This document shows positions 11,704-21,848 of a stretch of DNA of 64,000 bases, one piece after another (positions within the stretch are counted from its first letter, which is position 1; every line of letters starts with the position of its first letter). This DNA comes from Asterochloris sp. CNOR1 (Eukaryota > Chlorophyta > Trebouxiophyceae > Trebouxiales > Trebouxiaceae). Both the position numbers and the translations under genes were made by a program. The stretch lies in NCBI GenBank assembly GCA_963969365.1, contig OZ017750.1, positions 2,356,001 through 2,420,000 of the forward strand, read 5' to 3'. Below the pieces are notes generated by a model that was given only the letters and a program-made list of their open reading frames with translations, made no database searches and was not told the DNA's origin.

Positions 11704-14700
11704 AGTCCGCCAAGCTCGTCAGCAGGAGATGTTTCTCTACAAGTCTGAGACAGGCAAAAGAGCCATCAAGACCTGGGGGCTGCCTCTTTTGTTCAGTCGA
11801 GAGAGCGTCATCCTTGAGTGTGTCAGGTGCACGTTTATGGCTATGATCTTTGGCACTTCTGGCATTGGCTGTCTACTGTCCGAACGGCCAGGCCCGCATG
11901 AAGCCCTCATTTAACCTGCCCCAGGTCAACGAGCCAGATCTGGCAGAGCTGTGGCCGCTTTGAAGCGTCGACTGCACCAACCAGTTCCGTTCACTGGGCT
12001 GGGCCACATGGCAGGTTTGGTTCCACCGCGCCCCGCATTCTGTGAAGAAACCTCACAGGCTCCGCTCAAAGCAGAGCGCAGGCAGCAGCTTGTGAGGCTG
12101 GACAGTGCGAGGTAAACTTTTGCCAGGGCTGCTCATTGCCCCGTGCCGTTAGCTTTGGATGCTTAATGAATGTCATTGCCAGTGCCAATGTATGGCTCAG
12201 GCTTCTGGCTGACATCTATATGTCCATCTCTTGGAGGAGAGCAGCTGCACATTGCAAAACCTCTCACCCCAGTCCTCTGACCCTGCACAGGGAAGAAGAT
12301 GCGTCGACCGGCGCCATCACAGCTGTAGCAACGCTGTTGCAGTTGCTGCACACCCAGGACCAGGAGGCAGTCCATGCTGCATCCAACACCCTCAAACAGC
12401 TCGCAGGTGGGGCTGCTGACGCTCAACCTGGCTCTGGCCGCACCCACGGGCACCTCTCTCAGCTGAGCTGTCCCATTGCTGCAGGGTTTGATGACTCTCG
12501 GAGCCTTGTGGCAGTCAGGCTGCAGGGCCTGCCCACCAGCACGATGCTCAACGGGAAAGATGCCCCTAACTGGCTGGCAGAGGGCGTAAATGCCTTTGTA
12601 GATCTCATTTTGCTTGGTAAGCGGCTATCAACGACCGGCAGAGTCTCATTCCTGCCAATGGTTGAACTCATGCACAGCAAAAGAGCTGCAGCTGAATACG
12701 TTTGCCCCGTGCATGTGCCCTTTCGTGCTGGCTAAGGCCCATGTCAACCCCTGCCCCTTCTGCTGCAGAGCCAGAGTCAGAGGGACTCAGTGCTGCAGCC
12801 ACGCGTTGCGTGCGCAGCCTAATGCTGTGGTGTGCCATTGGGCGAGGGGAGCCTGTCAGCCCGAGGTGAGCTTCTTGTCAGCATCAGGCGCCTGGTGTGG
12901 CTTCATTTAAGTGATCAATTGTAAGAAGCGGCCAGCTTGCTGAGACTCTGCCGGGCATACAAAAGGACGCCAAGAGCTTGGGGTGCCACTGCGCCGTGTA
13001 ATGACCGTCTGCTTGGGCTACCTCCTATGAGTGGCTCCGGCCTCAAACCTGGCGGTCCTGTCCCCAGCTGTAGAGGCCGCTTCGGTCGCTTTGACTTTTG
13101 CTGAGCACCCCCGCCAGGATCGCCGTAAGCAGTCCTGCTCTTGCGCATGTTAGACAGGGCAGCTCTGGGCAGCATGATTCTGAGTTCAGGGCAGATGAAC
13201 GGCCTGGAGAACTGGCTGCACTGTGATATTGGTGCAGCAGTGGGGGTATACACATCATTTGTACCCCAGGCAGGCTCCCTGAGTGTACTGCCTGACCTCT
13301 GAAGACAACGTACCCCGCTGCACAACCATAGGTAGCACTTTCAGTTACACTTAGTGGGAAGGCTGCCTGTATCGAGCAGGTTGGTGAGCAGGGCATTGCT
13401 GCTTCTTTGACCTGCTGCGGCCCCAAGGAGGTCCACTCAGCGTATCACCTGGTCCCCTGCAGGGATCTGGCCATCATTGCAGGCGATGTGGGCTACTGCT
13501 TGAGCGTGGAGAGTCAGGAGGCGGCGGTGAAGGCCATCCTGTGCGCGCTGGTGCTGCGCAGCCAGGTGCAGAACGAGGCGAGCAATGCCTACTACCCCTC
13601 CCGGGGGCGCAACAGCAGCGACTTGGGGTCCTACCGGGTGAGTCAGACAGCAGGGAGGGGAGGGGGGCTCAGCAGCATGGCTGCCCAGTACTGAATAGCT
13701 GTCCCCCTTCCAGAAGACTTGAAGCTTGAGTTCGCCACCTGTGGGGCGTGTGCTCATGCCGTCCATTGCTGCAGCCCGTGCACGATTTGGCAGCCATGGA
13801 GGGTTGGCCAACTCCTTTGCATGCCACTGGGTAATGTGAGTGTGCGAGCTGGTCTGATGCTACCCTCAAATCCTGTGGCCGAGCGGGGTGCTGACCCGGC
13901 AGGGGTGCTGAACAATGCTCACTGTCCTTTACATGGATGCAGAGCATCTTGGATTGGCAACAGCAGCAATTTTGCTGAGGAAGGCAGCCTCTGCATGGCC
14001 AGGCTAGCAGTGGCAGATGCAGCAGGTGCATGGATCCTGGGGTCAGACTGGGTGGACGTGTGGCATGCTGTGCTGGCTGCATCTGGGACACGTTCCTGCC
14101 AAGTGTGATGAGGCGCTCATCTGGGTGTGTGCAGGCACTGATGAAAGTGTCCAAGTCGCTGACCTGGCATGGGGAGCCCTCGCCTGCAGGGTCCCTCGCA
14201 CTGTGGGGGCTGGGCTTGCTGGCCTGCTGCGAGGGCCTTCAGGAGCAGCTTCTGCTGGCCGGTGAGCTGCAGCAGCAGGCCTGGCAGCCATGATCCAGGG
14301 GTTCAGCAGGCACAGATTTCTTGCGAGGCCAGCGGGCTGGTAGCAGGCAGCTGACCACAGCATCTCTGCCATGGTTACTGGTTGGGCCCAGGCAGCTGAG
14401 CACACACTGTCTGCCATGTGATCAGCTCCATGCTGCTCATTGGCAGCATGCCCCTTCTGCAGGAGCCCTCACACTGCTCGAAGGTCTGCAGGTAATCATC
14501 AAGGCTGCTGGAGAAAGGCCTCGAGCCTGCCTGCTGTGCTTTCCAACCTGACTCGCTACAACTCCCAACACTTGCTTGGAGGCTGTCCACTGCGGGGGTG
14601 AACCTCACCTACTGCTCTCGAGTCAGCACCCCTGCAGGCCATGCCCTCTACCTTGCCTGGAGGCTGCCTGTTGGGCACATACAGACAGACCTGACTGGAC

Positions 14701-17700
14701 CTGCAGGCGGCGCCCACAACCTGGTGAGCATCTTGGCGCGCCCCAGCCGCCAGATGCAGCAGGCGGCCGTGCACGCCCTGGCCTCCCTGGCGCACCGCTT
14801 TGCTGAGCCAGTGGCGCAGGTCATGCTGGAGCAGTCAGGTGAGGGACATGCAGCAGCTGCGCGTACATTACGTGCCCTGATAGGCACTGGCCCGCACAGT
14901 ACCTGGCATGCAATGCACCTGCAGGATGTAGGTCTCAGCCGGCAGCTGTTTGCAGGCAGCAGGCCATGTGACCGCACCAGAGCAGCCTTACATAGTAGAT
15001 GAGTGAATGTTCCCCCCATCTGCTGCTGCACACTGCCTGGGACTTATCAACCTCCTTTGGCCAGCAGTCTCCTTCTTGCCCACAACGGTGCTTGTCAAGA
15101 TGCTTGTGGTACATTGTTGTTCTACACACACAAGTCATAAACAGGGCCCGCAGCTCCTTCATCAGCTGCATGCAAGTGGCCGGGGCATGCAGCACAAGCC
15201 CCATCCTGAGCTGCCGCCCACTGGCTGTGCAGGCGTGGGCCCTCTCATCACAGCGGTGCGCATGATGCTGTCCCACCTGAATGATGCGCGGGAGACGCTG
15301 CTCCTCCTGCTGGCCCTCGGCCTGCTGCAGGAGCTCATGCAGACCCAGTCTGGCAAGGTGCGGCTGCCCCGCTGCAGAGGCTTGCTGTGCCAAGCTGTGG
15401 TGGAGTCTTGATGGAGGCTCTGCACCGCCCTGGTGCATGCAGCCTGGACGTATACGCCTGACATCGTTCCAAACAGGGCAGCACAGGATGCAAGGCAGAG
15501 CATTTTGTGCAGAGTTCACTGCACTGCTCAGTGGTGGCAACAGGAGCCAGTGTTGGGCAGCCAGGGCAAGTTTGTCTTGCACACAGAGCCCATTCTGAGC
15601 AATGAGCTGCTGCGACCGGTGCTGTGCAGGCCATTGCTAAGCTGGTGCGCCGCCACCGAGGTACCGCTCTGCTCATCGACTGCACCCACAGCCTGGTGCC
15701 AGAGATCCAGCTGCCTGCCCAGGACTGCCTCGCGCTGCTCATGCAGCTGCTGGAAGAGCAGGGGCTGCTGCTGTCAAGTGAGTCTCAGCTGTAAAAGTCA
15801 AGGTTCCTGAGAGAGTGTGCACCCAGACCCCTTTGGGACGGCACAGCTTTGAGCTCAGGCTGCTGTATAGCAATGCTGCTCAGCCTGCCTCATGAGACAC
15901 CGGGTGCATTGCGTGAGTCTTTGTCCTGCTGAGGTGTGGCTGATGCCAGCACTGTCTCAGAGCCACCCTGTGCTCCAGATCACCACCTGCCTGCCTGCAG
16001 ACGCCAGCGAAATCTTCACCACCCAGGGCAGCCTAACCAGCCTGCAGTGCGGGGGGCCTGAGTCTTTGGCAGCCCCGCCTGGTGCCCTGGACTCCCTGCT
16101 GCTCCCTGGCCCCGAGCAGCTGGCCGAAGACATCACCCTGTCCCCACAGCTGCTGGATAGCGAGAACGTGATTGAGCTGTTTGTGCCCCTGCCCCCGCCA
16201 GCACAGCACAGCCCCCTGGTGGAGGGTTTGCTCGACAGCCCTACACCCCCGGGGGGCGGGGCAGCCCTGGCCAAGGCCGTAGGCCTGCAGCTGAGCCAGG
16301 AGATGGGTGGCAGCGCACGCCTGGGCGGCAGGGTGCCCCCCGAGCAGATACAGACGAGCTCGGATGTGCACAGCAGCGAGGGAGTGCCCAATGCGATGAC
16401 TGAGGCTGGGGCGGCTGCTGCCCTGCTGCTGCGCAGCGGAGGGGCCTCCAGCATGCTCAACACGGGGGGATCCTTCTGGCGCACCACCATGGCTTTTGAG
16501 CAGGACATGCATGGCAGCAGCCGCGCCCAAGCGCCGGGCACCCCTGGGCAGACGGTGGAGCTGGCAGCTGCTGGGCAGGACGCCAAGGGCAAGGCTCCTG
16601 CGGTGGCAATGTCCACCGGCAGCAGCACCAACAGTGCTGCTGAGGCGGGCCCTGTTGCAGAGGCGCTGCCGCCTGCAGAGCCTGCTGCGCAGCCAGCTGC
16701 TGCTGCTGGTGCTGCGCCTGCAGAGCAGGTGGATTGGCACCTGCAGCAGGACGACCACCAGCAGCAGCAGCAGCAGGTGCCCTTCCCCCCGCCGCAGAAG
16801 CAGCAGCAAGGGCAGGCGGATGCCCTGCAGAAGGCTGCTCGCCAGGGGAAGCAGCCAGCACGCGCTGCCAGCCCTGCTTCGCCACAGCAGGAGCAGCAGC
16901 AGCAGAGTTTGAGATCTGTGCCGCCATGGCCTGTGCCAATGCCAAAGGTGGATGGCCCCGGCAGCAGCAGGGCCACCGGGACGGTGCCTTCCCTGCGCAC
17001 CAGGAGCCTGTCCAACTTTGGTGGCATGCCTGATGCTGCGATGGGACGCTCATTTGAGGCCAGCAGGCGGCTGGCAGCTGCCAGCGAGATGGCTGGCCCC
17101 CTGCAGGAGCAGGAAGCTGCTCCCCCGAAGTCATATGGGCAGAGGTCGGCGACTGGGCAGCACATGGCTTCTGGCGACGACAAGGTGGGTGGCCCTGCAG
17201 CATGCATTATACTGCAGCTCGTGAAAGGTCAAACAGTTTGCCCCTTATATAGAACACAGGTCTGCCAACACCCAGGCCAGGTTGCTGTGCCTGCCCAGTC
17301 CACAGGACTGCTACCTTCCAGAAGTTGTAATCAATGAGCACTGTCCTCCTGGTGTCCCCAATCAGAGCCGCACACAACTGCTGAAGTCCTGCTGCATGCT
17401 GCACTCTCCTGCTGGTGACCTTGGACCACCCTGCTGCTCAGTCAGAGGCCTCTTGTCATTCAGCCTCAGCCACCCCTGCTGCTGCCTGCAGGCTGGTCCC
17501 AGCAGCAGCCACGCATACAGCGCTGTCCCCAGCGCAGAACCCTTCGAGGTCATCACTGTCACCCCGCCGCAGGGCCCCCACATCACGCGCACCCAGAAGC
17601 TGTTCCTGCGCCACATCCGTCGCAACAGCACAGTCAGCACGGCTGGCAGTGCAGCTCAAACCCCGCGGGAGGTGAGCGGACTCAGCGAGATCCAGCCTGT

Positions 17701-18438
17701 CGTGGATCCCAGCGGAGGCAGCTTCAGCGTGGAGGTGGGTTCCTGCCACTGCACTTATACTCAATCAGTGCTTTGCACTGACAGCTCAGGCGAACAGGTG
17801 CAGCCTGCCCTGCCCCTGCAGTCACCAGAGTCAGTTCACCACTGAGGTGACTTCCTGTCACTGCCTGTACTGCATTACTGCATCCCTTACTTGCAGCATG
17901 CCCTCACGGCTGCGGCAGACAAGGGCAGCCTGTTCGATGTGCTCACGGCGTGCCACAACAATGGCCTGTGAAAGCCTGTTTGATGCGCTCACGGCGTGTC
18001 AAAACAATGGCCTGTACTGGTGAGAGGGAAGTGACCACCCGTGAGCCCTGCTTGGGGTGAAGCATCAAGCGGGACGAGTGTGCATAAAAGTTACTACAGG
18101 GCGGACCCCTGCAGCCAGTAGCATACTGGTCTCCTGTGCCGCTGCTCAGAAGCATCATCTGCATTGCATCCAGCACCTCACCCTCCAAGTCAAAAGTCAT
18201 GTTGACTCTTGTGCAGGTGGACTCGTCCACCGGCAGCGGCGTGCTGACCTCCAGCGCCAGCAGCCACAGGAAGAAGGTCAACATTCGCAAGGGTGCCCTG
18301 AAGCGGCTGAGGCAGGCCGGCACCTGGCTGGACAAGAAGTTGGCTGAGATAGAGCACATAGACGCCTCCAAATCACCCTACAGCAACACCAATGTAAGCA
18401 TCAACGAGTTTTTCCCAAGCGACTTTTACCGGCGGTGA
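11704..18438 (+). CDS. Large armadillo-like repeat protein of unknown function, 5' end unresolved
   Basis: In-phase exons: 11925-12111, 12291-12406, 12485-12616, 12769-12865, 13463-13637, 14135-14261, 14707-14838, 15233-15357, 15630-15777, 16001-17184, 17492-17734 and 18217-18438, giving at least 960 residues. An upstream exon at 11704-11826 also fits in phase but is less certain. The first half has armadillo-type helices, for example ITAVATLLQLLHTQ with EAVHAASNTLKQLA, and HNLVSILARPSRQMQQAAV with HALASLAHR. The 1184-nt exon encodes a low-complexity region rich in Gln, Ala, Pro and Ser (polyglutamine near 16750-16910). The C-terminus is basic, then ends SINEFFPSDFYRR. Such scaffolds bind partner proteins, but I recognise no named family. 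An exon at 17897-17971 would add a different C-terminus ending in a stop. Confidence 0.7.
17897..17971 (+). other. Possible alternative terminal exon of the armadillo-like gene
   Basis: After a CTTGCAG acceptor the frame encodes HALTAAADKGSLFDVL and then TACHNNGL before TGA at 17969-17971. It joins in phase to the exon ending at 17734. The next exon (18217-18438) also joins directly to 17734 in phase, so this may be a cassette or an alternative last exon. The stop lies at the junction of a 46-bp tandem duplication. Confidence 0.45.
17927..18018 (+). repeat. 46-bp tandem duplication across an exon edge
   Basis: Copies 17927-17972 and 17973-18018 differ at only about six or seven positions. 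The period is not a multiple of three. A donor-like GGTGAGAG follows the second copy. Confidence 0.85.
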
Positions 18439-18894
18439 CAATTCGTGCAATTCCCAGTGGGAGAGAGGTATTGTCGCTGCACCTTTAAAGCATTTTGGCC
18501 AGGCCCCTTGCATGCTGGCCCACCTGTGAAACTCATATGAGTCCTCATCCAACTGGTTGTCCCCATGGACCCTTGCGCTGCGGTACAAGGGTCTGTCAGT
18601 AACCAACAACCACCCCTTATATGTTCAAGTGAGCTATAGCTATGATGACCATCTCCAATCCCACTCTTCCTGAGACCCTCTTGCTCTGGTGCCAGCTCCA
18701 CAACTCACGCAGCAGTCCCTGCTGAGTTGGGACTGCACCCATATGAGGGCCCCGCTTTCTGCTGGCCCACTGCTGATGGGGCAGCGGAGCCCGGTGCAGT
18801 GCTTGCCAAGGGGTAACCTCTTTGTTGAACTTTTGAGTCAGGACTGGGCTTCTGTTTTGTTGAATCATGCATCTGTAAAGGCGCCAAACAAGCG
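18439..18894. other. Convergent intergenic region between the armadillo-like gene and SLBP
   Basis: 3' UTR space of a plus-strand and a minus-strand gene. On the plus strand TGTAA occurs near 18873-18877, inside a sequence that recurs near 19013. No further exon seen. Confidence 0.35.
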
Positions 18895-18954
18895 TCACGC
18901 ATTGCCAAACTCATGTGCGTCACCAAAGATGTCATTGGCTAGCTGCTTGCCAAG
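18895..18954 (-). repeat. Second, diverged copy of the SLBP terminal exon
   Basis: On the minus strand this reads DIFGDAHEFGNA then TGA at 18895-18897, against DIFGDAHEFDDV then TGA in the exon used by the model. The similarity continues past the stop into the 3' flank (a GCATGATT segment in both). It may be an alternative last exon or a relic of duplication. Confidence 0.7.
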
Positions 18955-19033
18955 GGCTGACTCCTCCATGAAGTTTATTTTTTCACAACTCTGAATTTTT
19001 CAATCATGCATTTGTAAGCAACCTGAAACAGTG

Positions 19034-21848
19034 TCACACGTCGTCAAACTCATGTGCATCACCAAAGATGTCTTCTTGCTGCTGTTCCTGCAGGCAATTC
19101 TGCACAATTGAGGCTGGGTGCTTTGCAGAGCGCGGAGGTAGAGCAAAGTCTGCATGACTGAGACTTAGTGCTGTGTCAGAAGACAGAGCAAGCATGCATT
19201 GCTCACCTCATCCTGGCATGGCTCAGCGGCCGGCAGTGTGCCAGACCTCTGCTCTGCCTGCATCGCAAAGGCAGAAATCTGGTCGGCTGCTACCTGGGTG
19301 ATGGGTGGGCATGCTGAGAGTACTCACAGCCACAGGAGAGCTCAGGGCATGGCCCTGGCTGCCTTTGGAGGCCTGCTGTGCCCACACAGCAGCGGAATTG
19401 CTTCCGATTGGGGAGCTACAGCAGCATCAGGCACTCATCAGCCACCATGAGAGGGACTGCTGAAAGCTGCTGGGCTCCAAGAGAGGCCTCTCACTGGGCT
19501 TTTTCTGTGAGGTGCCTTCCTGAGGCATTGGGCACAGCAGATCTCTCAAAGCTCACAGACCACTTGCAGGCATCCTGCTGCAGGCGACCACCAGCTGTCA
19601 AATTCTCTTTCTGGGGAAGGGCAGTGGGAAGTGCTCAAAGCTGCTGAGCTCCTCCTGCAGTTGGCGTGTTGCCTTGCAGGCACCCATCTGCTGATGCTGT
19701 GCCTTCTTCAAAGGGGCAGGGGGGGGAATGGGGGATGAGAGTGCTCAAGGAGGCTTGGCTCCTAAATCTTCTGCACTCCTCCTGCAATGGCATGCAAGCG
19801 CCCACCTGCTGATGCCGCGCCCGCTTCAGGGGGGAGGGCAGATGGGAGTGCTCAAAGCTGCTGCCAAGCTCCTCCTCCTCGTCCCGCTTCTGCCTCTTCA
19901 GACCCTGGGGCAGGGGCGGCCGCAGGTGTGCTGCGGCCGGCGGTTGGTTCAGAGCCTCAGACAGCTGCGGACAACATAGGAGGCCTGGAGCGTGAATAGC
20001 ATCTGCCAGGGCATGTCTGGCAATCCTTCTGAGTGCAGCGGCGGGGGAGTCTGGGCCCCACATAGATGTAGATGCACAGGCTGTGTCAGCTAGAAGCAGG
20101 GGTTGAATGCCAATCCCAACTCTAGGGGCAGGTCTGCTGCGTGTGGCGGCTGGTGCTGCGCCTTAGACAGCTGTTGGTACTCAATGGATGCAGGAGCTAG
20201 CCTTGAGCTGAGTGCCAGTAGCCCCTTCCAGGGCACTTCTGGCGTGCCTCTGCTGCACATGCCAGCTTCTGGCGGTTCAGACAGCTGCATAAGCACAGTG
20301 AGGCTGCAGCAGTGGCGTGGTGCAGAAGGCATCGATTGCATCTTCTTGCAGTGACGGCAGCCTGCACAGACAAGCCAAAGCTTCTGTGCTTGGACACTGC
20401 GGTCGGCCCAACCAGAACTTGAATGTTGCCCTGTTACAGAGGGGCCTGGTGCTGAGCTTTGCAGATTTGCATGCACTGGGGTTGCAGCCATCAGACACAA
20501 GCAAATAAGTCAGCCTGTCACTGGGGCTGACTTCTTTTCAGCAAGGGTGATACACAGAGGTCTCAAGCTCATGCTGCAGGGGAGAAGAAGTCAATGTGCT
20601 GACACTGTGCTGTGAGCATGTGGACCTGTCCCCAGGTCTGAGGCACTGCCTTTGTCTGCAGAGGCGGCACAGCAAGCTGTGGTCTGCCCACCTCTGAATG
20701 CAACCACAACTCAGGCCCAGCCAGTAGACAGGGTACATCTGTTCACATCAACCTATGGCAAGCCCTCCGCATAGCCTGGCTGCACTGTTGCTCAGCCTGG
20801 CCTTGCACACAGGAGCTGCTCATGCCTCATTCCAGACTGTTCAGCTGCTTCCATTGGCACTCACCAGCACAGGCTCGTCAGGGTCCTCCCCGCCCTCCTC
20901 CCCGGTGGGGTCCCAGTAGTGCAGGTCGCGGCGCCACTTCCTGATCTGCCCATCAAAGCTGCGCTTGCTGCAGATCTGGCGGATGTCAGGGGTCGCAGGG
21001 TTGACCTTCAGGGGCCCAGGCGTGCAGTGCCGCATGTGCCTGTAATGTTTTAGGGATTGCTTGGGGCACTGCATGTGGTGAACCTTGAAGCAGCAGAAAG
21101 CCGGCTTACTTGGGGATCTGCTCCAGGTAGCATTGGTACCCCAGGGTATTCTTGCCAAAGTCTACTTGCTTCTGCCGCACCTGCAGCCTGCGTTTGTCTG
21201 TCTCCTCTAGCAGAGCCTTCTTCACTGGGCCTGCAGAGTGCACAGCAAGTCAGGTGGTGCATGGTTGGTGGCATGCTGCATTTGTGCTTGATCGGGCATT
21301 CACCTGCGTCCACCTTGAATTGCTCTGTGAAGCACCTTCCGGCCTGCCGCTGGCTTGATCGCTCTGCCTTGCCAAGTGAAGATGTCATGCCGATGCAGCT
21401 GCATTGATCAGCAGCGTCGCAAAGTCGTTTGACCATGATCCACAGTGTCCGCCGGCTCACGAGTGCCGCTTGCTGCTGCAACTGCCGTCCCAAACCCGCT
21501 CATCCTTTGGAGCATCATCTGCTGAGCTTCAGAAGTGGGCCCAACTGTTTCAGGATGTGCATTAATGTGCAGCTGGTCATGTTTTGCAGGAGTTTCGGGC
21601 TTTGTGCATGTCAGCAACAGAGAGCTGATGCTTCTACTCACCCAGCACACAGATCTTGTTCGTGATGCAGACCATCTCCCAGCTGTTCCTCGATATTGCT
21701 GGCAAGCTCATTGGTACCAGCGCCAAGAGGAGCAGACTTGCCAGATGCATATCAGGGGCTGGATGTCAGCATCACCTGAGTCTCTGTGACATGGCAGAGA
21801 AAAGGACCATGCTTACCAGCCCTTGACCTTTGCTGCAGAGCCTGCCAT
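19034..21848 (-). CDS. SLBP: Histone RNA hairpin-binding protein (stem-loop-binding protein, SLBP)
   Basis: Binds the 3' stem-loop of replication-dependent histone mRNAs and supports their 3' processing and translation. Six exons (21817-21848, 21304-21398, 21110-21230, 20865-21039, 19806-19964, 19034-19087) splice in phase to 211 residues. The RNA-binding domain spans roughly residues 52-125: RRLQVRQKQVDFGKNTLGY, then YLEQIPK, TPDIRQICSKRSFDGQIRKW and RRDLHYWDPTGEE. These match the conserved RQKQ-x-D-x-GKNT-x-GY, the K-x-S-x-R-S-[WF]-DGQ-x-RKWRR block and the LH-x-WDP end. The C-terminal part has basic patches (LKRQKRDEEEE, SPLKRARHQQ) and ends EDIFGDAHEFDDV. The first two exons are chosen by phase and are less certain; the RNA-binding domain is secure. 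Confidence 0.9.
19618..19880 (-). repeat. Degenerate copies of the SLBP exon-5 donor edge in the following intron
   Basis: The segment 19798-19880, covering the KRARHQQ end and donor, is echoed at about 19679-19790 and in part at 19618-19660. The copies share GTGCTCAAAGCTGCTG and the GCCC(A/C)CCTGCTGATGC-like blocks. Confidence 0.6.

Noticed and set aside
14484-14510. Small exon candidate (GALTLLEGLQ) in the armadillo-like gene
   Set aside because: Including it breaks the phase of the next exon (14707-14838); skipping it gives the continuous LLLAGGAHNLVSIL.
16740-16912. CAG-rich stretch considered as a microsatellite
   Set aside because: It is a coding polyglutamine/alanine region inside a long open exon, with mixed CAG, GCA and GCT codons.
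15957-17207. 416-codon open frame on the minus strand
   Set aside because: It is the antisense shadow of the long Gln/Ala/Ser-rich exon of the armadillo-like gene, whose plus-strand frame joins neighbouring exons in phase.
21650-21780. Possible SLBP exon (NELASNIEEQLGDG)
   Set aside because: Its phase does not fit the neighbouring exons, whereas 21304-21398 fits on both sides.
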